Shown here: positions 26,476 through 35,189 of the stretch, in pieces
Position numbering within the stretch: position 1 is the stretch's first letter
How the letters are laid out: each line of letters begins with the position of its first letter
Assembly (NCBI RefSeq): GCF_014838825.1
Contig: NZ_JACYMO010000001.1
Coordinates: forward strand, 248,001 to 312,000
Direction: 5' to 3'
Length of the DNA: 64,000 bases
Source: Erwinia persicina
Lineage (GTDB): Bacteria; Pseudomonadota; Gammaproteobacteria; Enterobacterales; Enterobacteriaceae
Notes under the pieces: generated by a model
Told to the model about the DNA's origin: nothing
Databases searched by the model: none
Seen by the model: only the letters and a program-made list of their open reading frames with translations
Made by a program: the position numbers and the translations under genes

Positions 26476-26820
26476 ATGATGATTTGGAGCGGCGTTGGTT
26501 TTTTTATTGCCGTGTTTATTTCCATCGCCTACGTCATCTGTCAATGGCTATTCGATGTTTTCTGGCCGGTCGGTTATTATTCGGCGCACTTATGGACGGT
26601 GGGGGTAACCCTGATCCTGTCCGCCACCCTGTCGCTGGCTCTGGTTTTAGCCCTGAGAAAAGAAGCATTTATACTGCTGATTGCCCGGATGACGGACAGC
26701 CGTCCGATGTATCAGGCAGAGATAACGCATCAATTCTTTTTTGTTCCTGTGCGTTACTGGCCGTTAATTTTATTCTTAACGGGAGTCGGGCTGTGCATGT
26801 GGGAAATGTATGGTAAATAG
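26476..26820 (+). CDS. Small inner-membrane protein, unknown
   Basis: A 114-residue protein that I do not recognise. It has three clear hydrophobic helices (about 4-27, 39-60 and 93-110) and a short cytoplasmic segment (RKEAFILLIARMTDSRP) between the second and third. It begins with two consecutive ATG codons. An overlapping reading frame on the same strand (26484-26816) has a composition unlike a real protein and is dismissed. It stands alone between fabV and a DcrB-like gene. No role is proposed. Confidence 0.6.
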   Translation: MMIWSGVGFFIAVFISIAYVICQWLFDVFWPVGYYSAHLWTVGVTLILSATLSLALVLALRKEAFILLIARMTDSRPMYQAEITHQFFFVPVRYWPLILFLTGVGLCMWEMYGK

Positions 26821-26907
26821 ACTGACTCTTTCGAGAGTAATCTGATAGTTCCCACGCCGGTAATATTAATACAATAAAACTTAATTTGAAGATGGAAGGT
26901 CGAATAA

Positions 26908-27465
26908 ATGAAATTCACTAAATCAATGACTCTGGCTGGTTCCCTGTGTATGGCTGTTGCATTAAGCAGTGCTGCAAATATTGCCGTAGCGGCAGAAGCG
27001 AAAACGACGACAGCAGGCGCGGCAGCATCGCAAAAAGTCTCGCTGCTGGGCGACCATCTTGCTTTCAACCTGCAAGGGTATGAAGTACAGCCTGTTCCCG
27101 GCGGTGGCCCGGGCAAAATGTACGTCAACAAGGCGGAAAAACGCGTCATGCTGATCGGTGAAGATGACATCCCGGTCGCCGGTCGCGGTGCAACGGATGC
27201 CGATTTCATTAATGGCATGAAATCCATCAAAGACAAACAGAAACAGGCTTCGCCGGACTATAAAGTTCTCAGCGAAAAGACAGAAAATGTCAAAGGTCTG
27301 GAAGTCTATCACATCGAAGCCACCGATAAGATGGATGGTAATAACGTGCAGCAGGCCACGCTGCTTTCTGCGGCAGATAACAAGTTCACCGTGATTCAGG
27401 TGATCTCGAACGCCAAAGACAAAACCGGCCACGCTGCCGCCGTGAACAATATCCTCGCTAAATAA
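26908..27465 (+). CDS. DcrB-like periplasmic protein
   Basis: A 185-residue secreted protein. A signal peptide (positive start MKFTK, hydrophobic core, cleavage near AVA-AE at about 29) precedes an Ala/Thr-rich linker and a domain resembling E. coli DcrB (DUF1795): VSLLGDHLAFNLQGYEVQ, MYVNKAEKRVMLIGEDDIP, and a C-terminal VIQVISNAKDK...AAVNNILA. DcrB is a lipoprotein in E. coli; here there is no lipobox, so the protein should be soluble in the periplasm. DcrB supports envelope biogenesis and phage C1/C6 infection. The relation is distant and the function uncertain. Confidence 0.65.
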   Translation: MKFTKSMTLAGSLCMAVALSSAANIAVAAEAKTTTAGAAASQKVSLLGDHLAFNLQGYEVQPVPGGGPGKMYVNKAEKRVMLIGEDDIPVAGRGATDADFINGMKSIKDKQKQASPDYKVLSEKTENVKGLEVYHIEATDKMDGNNVQQATLLSAADNKFTVIQVISNAKDKTGHAAAVNNILAK

Positions 27466-27491
27466 GCCCCGATACTGTCAATAACGGTGAC

Positions 27492-27520
27492 AAGGGGCGG
27501 CCCTGACGGGGCCGCCCCTT
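27492..27520. terminator. Bidirectional hairpin between DcrB-like gene and padC
   Basis: AAGGGGCGGCCC (27492-27503) pairs perfectly with GGGCCGCCCCTT (27509-27520) over a five-base loop. It lies between two converging genes. Short T runs flank it on both strands, so it probably serves both, though the U tracts are weak. Confidence 0.6.
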
Positions 27521-27523
27521 CTG

Positions 27524-28030
27524 CTATAATCCCGCCGGGAAATCTGCTGGTAATTCACTGGCTGCACAGTTAATCACCTCTTCATTGTTCTCTCCGCAGT
27601 CGCGGATTAGCGTCAGCGTCGCAAACTCATCAATCACTTCAACCGGCCAGACTGGACCTGCATCGCGATAGGCCTCCATCTGTGCAATATGATCATTCTG
27701 GAAGCAGACGGTCTGCTGCGGATTATTCATCACCCAGCGCGGGAAGAAGATGGTGCCGTGGAAAATGTTATCGCTCAGATTCACCACCAGGCTCACGCTG
27801 GTCCCGGTGGGTTCATGCCATGAAATTTTATAGACTTCGGCAGCAATGCGGACGATAAAGGCCTGCTGATCTTTCACCCAGCGATTTCCTACCATCCCGC
27901 TGTGGATACGGTAGTCTACCGTGTTGGCATTTTTCACATAGATCTCGTAATCCCAGCCATTGTCGTAGGTATACACCAGATGTTTGCCCACGAACTGACT
28001 CAGGTCATGCTGATTAAAACGGGTCATCAT
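27524..28030 (-). CDS. padC: Phenolic acid decarboxylase PadC
   Basis: A 168-residue cofactor-free decarboxylase that converts p-coumaric, ferulic and caffeic acids to vinylphenols, a detoxification typical of bacteria living on plants. VYTYDNGWDYEIY, DYRIHSGMVGNRWV and YKISWHEPTGT are signature segments. The catalytic residues of Bacillus PadC (Y11, Y13, R41, E64) correspond to Y20, Y22, R50 and E73. AAGGAG precedes a double ATG, so either Met may start. It is divergent from a LysR gene rather than the usual PadR regulator, with about 100 bases between them. Confidence 0.95.
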   Translation of the reverse strand: MMTRFNQHDLSQFVGKHLVYTYDNGWDYEIYVKNANTVDYRIHSGMVGNRWVKDQQAFIVRIAAEVYKISWHEPTGTSVSLVVNLSDNIFHGTIFFPRWVMNNPQQTVCFQNDHIAQMEAYRDAGPVWPVEVIDEFATLTLIRDCGENNEEVINCAASELPADFPAGL

Positions 28031-28131
28031 GTTTCTCCTTAATAATGTCAGCCCCTACTGTAACTCTGGATTTTTTCGATGAATAACGCTAATTTTGTGA
28101 CAAAATGATCTAAATTTTCGATGAGAAGTCC

Positions 28132-29046
28132 ATGTTAAGCAAAACCAGCATTGAACAGTGGGAGCTATTACAGGAAGTGATCGCCTGCGGCAGCTTTGCG
28201 CGCGCCGCCGAACGGGTCAATCGCAGCCAGTCGGCGATCAGCTATCAGCTGGGGCTGATGCAGGAGCGGCTGGGCATTGCGCTGCTGACGCCGCAGGGGC
28301 GGCGGGCCGTGCTGACCCCGGAAGGTCAGATCCTGCTGGCACAGGCCCGGCCATTACTGGATGCGTTTCACCAGCTGGAGAACCGCGCTGCTTCGCTGAA
28401 AGCGGGGAGCCGGGCGCGAATTGATCTGGTGGTCGACAGCATCTTTCCCCGGGGACTGTTGTTTGGCGTGCTGCGTCAGTTTCAGCAGCGCCACCCGGCC
28501 ACCCAGGTACACCTGACGGAGGTGTTGCGCGGGGAAAGCGCACAGCAGTTGCAGCAGCGGCAGGCGGATATTCTGATCCTGACGCGTGAAAGCTGCGGGC
28601 AGTGCCCGGCCGAAAGCTTGCTGGATATTGATTTTATCGCTGTAGCCCAGCGCGACCACCCGCTGCTGGCGCTGGCGTCCCCCCTGAGCCACAGCACGCT
28701 GGCCAGCTTTCCTCGGGTGGAAATTCGCGACCGTCAGCGTCAGCAGGATGGCCAGCCGGCTGCCTCAGAGAACTGGACGTTTACCAGTATCGAAGCCGCC
28801 GTTGAGGCGGTTCTGCACCAGGTGGGATACGCCTGGCTACCGGCGTCACAGATTGCCCCATGGCTGGAAAGCGGGGAGCTGCAGCGGCTGCCCCTGAGCA
28901 GCGGCCAGCGGCGCACCAGCTCGCTGTGTATGCTGGTTGACCCACGCGTTCAGGCTGAGGAAGGCGAGATCGTCACGCTGCAGACCCTGTTTCGTGCCCT
29001 GCGCCCGGCGCAAACTGCGGCAGAGGAGGGCGGAGTTTCTTCTTAG
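28132..29046 (+). CDS. LysR-family regulator, probable padC regulator
   Basis: A 304-residue LysR-type regulator: HTH at about 8-65 (GSFARAAERVNRSQSAISYQL), effector domain at about 90-290. It lacks the canonical N-terminal methionine-leucine context of many family members but has the complete fold. Divergent from padC, it likely responds to phenolic acids and activates padC; this is positional inference. Its stop codon overlaps that of the converging MFS gene by a few bases. Confidence 0.88.
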   Translation: MLSKTSIEQWELLQEVIACGSFARAAERVNRSQSAISYQLGLMQERLGIALLTPQGRRAVLTPEGQILLAQARPLLDAFHQLENRAASLKAGSRARIDLVVDSIFPRGLLFGVLRQFQQRHPATQVHLTEVLRGESAQQLQQRQADILILTRESCGQCPAESLLDIDFIAVAQRDHPLLALASPLSHSTLASFPRVEIRDRQRQQDGQPAASENWTFTSIEAAVEAVLHQVGYAWLPASQIAPWLESGELQRLPLSSGQRRTSSLCMLVDPRVQAEEGEIVTLQTLFRALRPAQTAAEEGGVSS

Positions 29047-30197
29047 CTGAAGTCAAACAGCAGCAGTCCGGAGACCACGGCGCTCGCCAGCGCCCCTGCC
29101 AGCAGGCCGTTCATCCCACCGTAAGAGGTCAGCAGGGTGGCCCCCAGCGACGGCCCCAGCGCCATGCCTCCGCCAATCACCAGATTGATGTTATTCATCA
29201 GCTTTCCGTCGTTGTCCAGCGCGGCGACGTGCGCCATGGTGAAGGGGGCCAAAAAGGTCCAGGTAAATTTAAAGATGATGGCAGCCAGCACAAAGCGGAT
29301 CGCCAGCGGATGATGGACCAGTAGCATAATCGCCAGCGCCAGCAGGATATAGCCTGTCCACAGCAACGTGCCGGGGCGGAAACGTGCGGCCGTCACTGCC
29401 GCGCCCACTGCGCCAATAATACCCGCCACTGTCGCCACGGCCAGAATGTCACCGCTCTGCTGCGCGGACAGGCTGGCGCGTACAGCAATCTCACCGATAA
29501 ACGTCCAGACGGCACTCAGGCTGACGTAAAACAGCAGGACGGCAAGGATCGCGCACAGTTTGCGCCGCTTCGGGGCCGGTCTCTGCGCACTGGCGCTGGC
29601 CGCCGCAGGCTGAAACCCCGCAGGCAGGTAGCGCAGCAGCGGCAGGCTGCACAACATCAGGAATGCCAGCAGCAGATAGACCACGGCAAGGCCGAAATGA
29701 GCGAACAGCGGCGGCAGGGCAAGCAGGCCGACGGTGCCCAGCAGCAACTGGCCCAGCACCCAGTAAGCATAGATGCGCCCGGTGTTGGCCGCGGCGGCGG
29801 CGCAGGTGATGCTCAGGATCATCAGCGTGCCACCGGCCAGCGAGGCAATAAACCGGCAGACCATCAGCAGGTCGACGCGGTGGGTCAGCGCCGACAACAG
29901 ATTACCCAGAATAAACACCGCACCGGCCAGCGCCGCTATTTTCCGCCAGTTTACTTTCCCGCTCCACCACCAGGCCGGCAGCGTAGCTGCACTCATTCCG
30001 CCGAGTTCGCAGGAAAACAGGTGGCCGATCTGTAGTGTCGAAAGCTGCCACTGGCTGTGTAACTGCGTGGCGACTGCCGGTGCCATCATTAATACACCGG
30101 GCGAAACGGCGGCCAGTATGACCACCGCAGCAAATAAGCCGGGCGGGAAGTGAACGGCAGGCGATGAAAGGGGGGCGGACACTGATTTCGCTGGCAT
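29043..30197 (-). CDS. MFS transporter (drug/metabolite efflux type)
   Basis: A 384-residue carrier with about twelve helices. The N-terminal half shows VILAAVSPGVLMMAPAVATQL and the loop-2 segment; a long cytoplasmic loop with a RPAPKRRK patch (about 195-215) separates the halves. It resembles small YbjJ/arabinose-efflux-like MFS exporters. AGGAG precedes the ATG. Its position next to the padC regulator hints at export of phenolic acids or vinylphenols, but it is convergent with LysR rather than operonic, so this is speculative. Confidence 0.78.
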   Translation of the reverse strand: MPAKSVSAPLSSPAVHFPPGLFAAVVILAAVSPGVLMMAPAVATQLHSQWQLSTLQIGHLFSCELGGMSAATLPAWWWSGKVNWRKIAALAGAVFILGNLLSALTHRVDLLMVCRFIASLAGGTLMILSITCAAAAANTGRIYAYWVLGQLLLGTVGLLALPPLFAHFGLAVVYLLLAFLMLCSLPLLRYLPAGFQPAAASASAQRPAPKRRKLCAILAVLLFYVSLSAVWTFIGEIAVRASLSAQQSGDILAVATVAGIIGAVGAAVTAARFRPGTLLWTGYILLALAIMLLVHHPLAIRFVLAAIIFKFTWTFLAPFTMAHVAALDNDGKLMNNINLVIGGGMALGPSLGATLLTSYGGMNGLLAGALASAVVSGLLLFDFS

Positions 30198-30480
30198 AGT
30201 TTTGCTCCTGAAATAGCCGATTTATTGTTCAATGGCGGGATGAAAAGCGGATAATAGGGCAATGTCAGCAGCGGAAAGGGTAACTTTGTGGCATTAATAA
30301 AATATTGGGCGGGGGTTGACCTCAGTTATCTCAGGCATGCTGTAAATGTGTCGCGTAGGAGGAAATAATAAAATTTAACCCTGCCCGGCAAGTACTGTGG
30401 ATAGCTGGCGACATTTTTTGCTATCATTAGGAAAAATCGTAAATAATCCTGCAACAGCAGGATACTGACCTGGTGAGAAG

Positions 30481-30855
30481 ATGAATAAATTTGCTCCGGT
30501 TTTGTTAGTCGCACTGCTGGCGACGGGTTGTACCCTGCCTCATCGATCGGCTCCGGCGGGTAATCCACCGCCACCGCCTGTCTCTCAGCCGCAGACGTTA
30601 TCCAGCTTCGACTCCCGGGTCGCTCAGTGTCGTAATGAATTGCAGGTGATGCAGGCGTATAACGTCAGTGTTTATCAGCAGTATAATCAGCGCTTCGACC
30701 GGGTCACTGGCCAGCTGGAAAAATACCTGGAAATACGTGACAAAATCGGCAGCGATATTGCTGATGTCGCCACCCCGAAATATGAATACAACGTGCGCCG
30801 GGTCTGTGAAGATATCCGCAGTACGCTGATGCAGCTGATCATTAAAGAAGTCTGA
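30481..30855 (+). CDS. Small lipoprotein, unknown
   Basis: A 124-residue lipoprotein: a short signal with lipobox LLATGC (Cys17), a proline-rich linker (PPPPPVSQP), then a helical domain (about 40-120) with two further cysteines (CRNELQ and VCEDIRS), which could form a disulfide in the periplasm. The residue after the lipobox cysteine is Thr, not Asp, so outer-membrane sorting is predicted. The 283-base region before it gives no clear promoter. I do not recognise the family. Confidence 0.72.
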   Translation: MNKFAPVLLVALLATGCTLPHRSAPAGNPPPPPVSQPQTLSSFDSRVAQCRNELQVMQAYNVSVYQQYNQRFDRVTGQLEKYLEIRDKIGSDIADVATPKYEYNVRRVCEDIRSTLMQLIIKEV

Positions 30856-30872
30856 TGCGATCTCCGGGCAGG

Positions 30873-31904
30873 TTATTCCGGCCCCGGGGACATATTTTCC
30901 CGCGTATATAACATCAACTCGACTTTCCCGTCCTGATATTCCGTGGGGACGATCTCCCGCTCCAGCCGGTTTAACATCAGCGCCATCGCCCGGCGGGCGT
31001 GTTCACGCGTATTCTGATCCAGCGTCAGCACCACGGCATGATCTGCCAGCAGTGTGCGCGTGGTGGGGTAAAGCTCGTGCGTAATAAAGCGGGACCGGTT
31101 CAACAGCCGGTGCCGGGCGAGCACCTCTGCAATTTCACGATTTCCCAGTCCGGTGTTGTAAATACCCTGAATCTCCTGGCGATGATAAAGCTGTTCTTCC
31201 AACAGGCGGCTGACCTGCTGGCGGTCGTCCCGGGCAGCCAGCACTTTATGCACCCGCAGATGGGGAAACCTGTCGGCAATCACCGCACTGAATCCCTCCA
31301 CCCGCTGTCGATGCGCCAGGTAGTCGAAGCGTCCGCTGATAATGATGATGTCCCCGGGGGCGTTTAGCATGTTGCCCATCAGTAACCCCGCCGTTCGCCC
31401 CGCCTGAAGCTGGTTGATCCCGACATGGCACAACCGCGCCGCGCCGGGGAGATCGGTCACCAGGGTGATCACCGGTACCTGCTGTTCCCGGCAGTGTTCC
31501 AGCGCGGCAAAGATCGCCGGGTGTTCATGGGCAAAAACGATAATCCCGTCGCGGCTGGCTGCTGCCCGCACGATATGTGCTGCCAGCTTTTCCGGCTCGG
31601 CTTCTGCGATCAGCGTGCGGTGCAGGGTGACATGACCATAGCCCAGCTGGCCGGCAAGCTGGCTGAAATCCTGAGAAAGCTGGCTGAAGAAAAAGGCGTC
31701 GCTGCTACTGAGCAGCAGTTCAATCTGCCAGGGCTGACGATGCGCGTCGGGCAGTTCTCGCTTCAGCCCCGCCTCTTTTGCTGCCTGCAGCACCCGCCGC
31801 GTGGTGGCCGGTGACACGCCACCCCGTTCATTAATAACCCGATCAACCGTGGCAATGCCCACGCCTGCCTGCTTTGCCACCGCTTCCAGCGTGATCTTCT
31901 TCAC
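30873..31904 (-). CDS. LacI-family transcriptional regulator
   Basis: A 343-residue LacI/GalR regulator: HTH plus hinge at 1-60 (LEAVAKQAGVGIATVDRVINERGG) and a periplasmic-binding-like sugar domain. It starts with GTG at 31904, GGAG six bases upstream. It is divergent from an inositol-dehydrogenase-like gene, and the 111-base gap holds two AACGTT-centred elements typical of LacI-family operators plus a separate palindrome. It most likely represses the neighbouring dehydrogenase(s) in the absence of a polyol or sugar ligand. Ligand unknown; inositol is a guess from the neighbour. Confidence 0.9.
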   Translation of the reverse strand: MKKITLEAVAKQAGVGIATVDRVINERGGVSPATTRRVLQAAKEAGLKRELPDAHRQPWQIELLLSSSDAFFFSQLSQDFSQLAGQLGYGHVTLHRTLIAEAEPEKLAAHIVRAAASRDGIIVFAHEHPAIFAALEHCREQQVPVITLVTDLPGAARLCHVGINQLQAGRTAGLLMGNMLNAPGDIIIISGRFDYLAHRQRVEGFSAVIADRFPHLRVHKVLAARDDRQQVSRLLEEQLYHRQEIQGIYNTGLGNREIAEVLARHRLLNRSRFITHELYPTTRTLLADHAVVLTLDQNTREHARRAMALMLNRLEREIVPTEYQDGKVELMLYTRENMSPGPE

Positions 31905-31917
31905 CCTTCACTCCGTA

Positions 31918-31933
31918 TGATGGCTTCCCATCA
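31918..31933. promoter_or_regulatory. Palindrome TGATGG-N4-CCATCA, copy 1
   Basis: TGATGGCTTCCCATCA lies 14 bases upstream of the lacI-family start and about 83 before the iolG-like start. A copy differing at one base lies before the second Gfo/Idh gene (34207-34222). The shared element suggests one regulator for both dehydrogenases. Confidence 0.5.
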
Positions 31934-31955
31934 AAATGTCGTTTCAGCAAGTATA

Positions 31956-31991
31956 TTCGTTAACGTTATCCTGGCAACGAAACGTTAACAT
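31956..31991. promoter_or_regulatory. Tandem LacI-type operator candidates
   Basis: GTTAACGTTATC (AACGTT core 31962-31967) and GAAACGTTAACA (core 31981-31986) are centred 19 bases apart in the divergent gap. A CG-centred palindrome of this kind is the usual LacI/GalR-family half-site pair. They would cover the promoter of the iolG-like gene. Confidence 0.5.
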
Positions 31992-32015
31992 TTAACCAAA
32001 ACAGGCGTCGCAACC

Positions 32016-33020
32016 ATGGCACAGAAACGTAAGTTTGCCCTGCTGGGCACAGGATTTATCGGTCAGGTTCATGCAAAAAATCTGGCCGACCACCCGGATG
32101 TTGAGCTGGTGATGGTGGCTGACCAGGACAGCGCCCGCGCCGGTGAGGTTGCCGCGCGTTACGGCGCACGGGTGAGTACCGTGCTGGATGCCATCAATAG
32201 TGATGCCATCGACAGCGTGCTGATTGCCACCTCTACGCCCTCCCATGCGGCGTTCCTGACCGCCGCTGCCGCCGCAGGCAAGGCGGTATACTGTGAAAAA
32301 CCGATTGACCTGTCGCTGGATAAAGCGCGGCGGGTGGTGGATGACGTCTCCCGCTATCCGGTGCCGGTCACCGTCGGGTTTAACCGGCGATTTGACCCCA
32401 GCCACAATCAATTAAAGCAGCATCTGCAGCAGGGCCTGCTGGGTAAAGCCGAGCTGATCCAGATGGTCTGTCGCGCCTCTGCGCTGCCGCCGCTGAGTTA
32501 CCTGCAAACCTCCGGGGGGCAGATGCGTGACCAGGCCATCCATTTCTTCGATCTGCTGCGCTGGCTGACCGGGGACGAGGTCGACACCATCGGCGCACTG
32601 GGTTCGGCGCTGGCGATGCCTGAGATCAGCGCATTTGGCGATGTGGACACGTCAGTGCTGATGATGAAGATGACCAGCGGGGCGCTGGCACAGCTGGATA
32701 ACACCCGCCGTACCGGGTATGGCTATGAGGAGCGTATCACCCTACTGGGGTCAAAAGGCATGGCGGAATCCGGCGCACAAAGCCCGCAGGGAGCCACGCT
32801 CTATACCACCGAAGGGATCACCCGTCCGGCCCTGTATGCTGACTGGTTTAGCCGGGTGAAAGAGACCTATTATCTGCATCTGGATGCCTTTGTGCGCTCA
32901 CTGAACGGCGAGGCGGTATCGGTTCCCGGCCTGCAGGACGGGCTGCAGGCGCAGGCGATAGCTGAAGCCGCGGTGAGGTCGCTGGAAACAGGCAGTTTCT
33001 GTCAGGTGCAGACGATATAA
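32016..33020 (+). CDS. Inositol 2-dehydrogenase-like oxidoreductase (Gfo/Idh/MocA)
   Basis: A 334-residue NAD-dependent dehydrogenase. The Rossmann motif GTGFIG is at 11-16, and the EKP motif (E94-K95-P96) carries the catalytic lysine. D172 and H176 in GGQMRDQAIHFFD reproduce the K-D-H triad of Bacillus IolG, so it likely oxidises myo-inositol or a related polyol at C2. There is no other iol gene in the window. It is divergent from the LacI regulator, which presumably controls it. Shine-Dalgarno pairing is poor. The substrate remains open (other cyclitols or sugars). Confidence 0.82.
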   Translation: MAQKRKFALLGTGFIGQVHAKNLADHPDVELVMVADQDSARAGEVAARYGARVSTVLDAINSDAIDSVLIATSTPSHAAFLTAAAAAGKAVYCEKPIDLSLDKARRVVDDVSRYPVPVTVGFNRRFDPSHNQLKQHLQQGLLGKAELIQMVCRASALPPLSYLQTSGGQMRDQAIHFFDLLRWLTGDEVDTIGALGSALAMPEISAFGDVDTSVLMMKMTSGALAQLDNTRRTGYGYEERITLLGSKGMAESGAQSPQGATLYTTEGITRPALYADWFSRVKETYYLHLDAFVRSLNGEAVSVPGLQDGLQAQAIAEAAVRSLETGSFCQVQTI

Positions 33021-33026
33021 CATCAG

Positions 33027-33050
33027 CAGGGGGCCCGTACAGGCCCCCTG
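33027..33050. terminator. GC-rich hairpin between convergent Gfo/Idh genes
   Basis: CAGGGGGCC (33027-33035) pairs with GGCCCCCTG (33042-33050) over a six-base loop, seven bases after the iolG-like stop. No U tract follows on the plus strand, so it may act as an mRNA 3'-end stabiliser or weak terminator. Confidence 0.4.
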
Positions 33051-33100
33051 AAAGTGTACTGCCGTTTGTCGTGGTACAGCCGTCGGGCCGGGGGGAAAGG

Positions 33101-34132
33101 TTATTTTTCCTCGTTAAACACCTGACCAATCTGACGACGTACTTCATCCATCGCGCTTAACGTGGCCAGCGACGCCGACAGCGGACGCACCGGCGATTCA
33201 GTTTTCCCCTGACCGACGCACCAGGCAAAATGCACCGCCTCATGGAACAGTTGATCGTAACGGTTACGCGGCTCGTCGAAGTGCAGCACTTTCCCTCCCT
33301 GGCTGGCGGTCAGCGTAAACGGGCCGGGGGCATAGAACGACCCGGCAATATTCAGCGAGGCATCGCGCCCGGCAATCACCGCACCGCCCGGCGTATTGCT
33401 GAACAGCGTGGTATTCAGCACCGAGTGCATTCCGTTGTGGTGCGTCAGCAGCATCGAGGCCTGTCCGTTCACCCCGCCAGGCACCGGCTGCCCGGTGGCA
33501 TAAATGCTGGCAGGCGCACCGGCCACCTTGACGCTGAAGCCAATCAGATAGCTGCCCAGATCGAGCATCGGGCCACCGGCGAGATCGGCGTTAAAAATAC
33601 GGTGATCGGGGGTGAAATATTCCCCGTGGTCGGCCAGCAGGGTATGCAGATCGCCGAGCGCACCGTCTTCCAGCAGCTGACTGATGACGTCATATTTTGG
33701 CAGGAAGTCACACCACATCGCTTCCATACACAGCAGGCCTTTCTGCTGTGCCAGTGCCGCCAGCGCCCGGCCTTCAGCGGCGTTGAGCGCCAGCGGTTTT
33801 TCAATCAGTACGTGTTTACCCGCGTTCAACGCCTGCAGTCCGTCCGGGTAGTGATGGTTGTGTGGCGTGGCGATATATACCGCATCAATATCCGGCTGGG
33901 CCAGCAGCTCTGCGGCACTGCCAAAAGCCTGCGGGATCGCCATCTCACGAGCGAAAGCGTCGGCACGTTCCTGTGAGCGAGAGGCGACCGCCACCAGCTG
34001 CTGTGCGGTGCCTGTTTTCAGGGCTCTGGCAAACCGTTCGGCGATCCATCCCGGGCCGATAATCCCCCAGCGCAGGACAGGCACGGTTTTGGCATCAAGG
34101 GTACGGGGTTGGGGTAACTGCGAAGGAAACAT
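33101..34132 (-). CDS. Gfo/Idh/MocA-family oxidoreductase
   Basis: A 343-residue NAD(P)-dependent dehydrogenase of the family that includes trans-dihydrodiol and glucose-fructose oxidoreductases. The Rossmann motif GIIGPGWIA lies at about 23-31, EKP follows in VLIEKPLALN (about 109-118), and GGPMLDLGSYLIGF occupies the substrate-site helix. The start at 34132 has GGAG six bases upstream; an ATG five codons earlier overlaps that site and is less likely. It converges on the iolG-like gene, and its promoter region contains the second copy of the shared palindrome. Substrate unknown. Confidence 0.85.
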   Translation of the reverse strand: MFPSQLPQPRTLDAKTVPVLRWGIIGPGWIAERFARALKTGTAQQLVAVASRSQERADAFAREMAIPQAFGSAAELLAQPDIDAVYIATPHNHHYPDGLQALNAGKHVLIEKPLALNAAEGRALAALAQQKGLLCMEAMWCDFLPKYDVISQLLEDGALGDLHTLLADHGEYFTPDHRIFNADLAGGPMLDLGSYLIGFSVKVAGAPASIYATGQPVPGGVNGQASMLLTHHNGMHSVLNTTLFSNTPGGAVIAGRDASLNIAGSFYAPGPFTLTASQGGKVLHFDEPRNRYDQLFHEAVHFAWCVGQGKTESPVRPLSASLATLSAMDEVRRQIGQVFNEEK

Positions 34133-34206
34133 GAACGCTCCTGACATAAGGGGTAGGGTGATGATTTCACTATAGTCAGCAGCAGGAACAGGCGGAACGG
34201 CTTTGA

Positions 34207-34222
34207 TGATGGGTTCCCATCA
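34207..34222. promoter_or_regulatory. Palindrome TGATGGG-TT-CCCATCA, copy 2
   Basis: A 7-2-7 inverted repeat about 75 bases upstream of the Gfo/Idh start, identical at 15 of 16 bases to the element at 31918-31933. It lies between this gene and the 3' end of the bestrophin-like gene, so it can only act on the former. Confidence 0.55.
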
Positions 34223-34271
34223 ATCGGCAGGCAGACGGGCGAGCCTGCGGTGGCGGTTCGCCCGTCAGCCA

Positions 34272-35189
34272 TCAGGTCAGATTAAATTTCGCGTCAGGCT
34301 GGTGTGCCGGCGGCAGTGGGGTCAGGTCGTTCATCTCGCTGAGAATGCGTTCAATGGTGTTACAGATGGCGTCCAGCGGCAGATCGTTCGGGGCGATGCC
34401 AAACGGATCTTCCAGCTCTTCCGCCAGCGACTCCAGCGACAGGAAGGTGTAAGAGATAAACACCGACACCAGCGGCGTCATGTAGTGCAGATCGGCCACC
34501 AGAGCGAACGGCAGCAGGGTGCAGAACAGATAAACCGTGCGGTGAACAATCAGACTGTAGGCAAAGGGGATCGGCGTGGTGCTGATACGCTCGCAGCCCC
34601 CCAGAATATGCGCCAGATCGTTAAGATTGCCGTCCATGCCGTTATACAGCAGGTCAGGAATTGCACCTTCGTCACGGCGGTCTGCCAGCCAGCTCCCCAT
34701 ACACAGCAGCAGACGGTTGGCGCGAAACGGACTGGCCAGTACCTCTTCCTGTACGCTTTTCGGGGCCAGACGGCAGATATCCTCGCGGGCGTCGGTGCCG
34801 CGCAGCTGGTGCTTCAGGCTCCAGCTAAACGCCATCAGCAGGCCGCCAAGCTCACGCACGGCGGCGGGGTCACGGCGCAGTGCGCCACGGGCCTGGCGCA
34901 GCAGGGAACGCTGGGCGATCAGCAGACCGCCCCACAGCGTGCGCGCTTCAACAAAACGGGCATAGCTGGCGCTGTTACGAAAGCCGAGGAAGATGGCAAT
35001 CGCCACCCCCAGCAGGCTGAATGGGGCGGTGGTCAGGCGAACGCCGAGAGTTTCATACCACTGATAACAGATCACGGCGAAGACGGCCATCAGCAGGTTA
35101 AGGCTGAGGCGGAACAGAATTTTCGATAATACCGCCCCGTGCCAGGAGAACAGGCGCGGGAACCAGTGCTGATGGGGACGTACGATCAT
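34272..35189 (-). CDS. Bestrophin-family channel (YneE-like)
   Basis: A 305-residue membrane protein of the bestrophin/UPF0187 family. VRPHQHWFPRLFSWHGAVL and FLGFRNSASYARFVEARTLWGG are hallmarks, as is the LEDPFG motif late in the sequence. Four main helices are predicted. Bacterial members form pentameric ion channels (the Klebsiella homologue is cation-selective). It is followed by the Gfo/Idh gene on the same strand after 139 bases, but that gene appears to have its own operator, so I see it as a separate unit. Confidence 0.9.
   Translation of the reverse strand: MIVRPHQHWFPRLFSWHGAVLSKILFRLSLNLLMAVFAVICYQWYETLGVRLTTAPFSLLGVAIAIFLGFRNSASYARFVEARTLWGGLLIAQRSLLRQARGALRRDPAAVRELGGLLMAFSWSLKHQLRGTDAREDICRLAPKSVQEEVLASPFRANRLLLCMGSWLADRRDEGAIPDLLYNGMDGNLNDLAHILGGCERISTTPIPFAYSLIVHRTVYLFCTLLPFALVADLHYMTPLVSVFISYTFLSLESLAEELEDPFGIAPNDLPLDAICNTIERILSEMNDLTPLPPAHQPDAKFNLT

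Noticed and set aside
34203-35129. 308-codon plus-strand frame opposite the bestrophin-like gene
   Set aside because: Gln/Arg-rich shadow of a gene with clear membrane-protein features.
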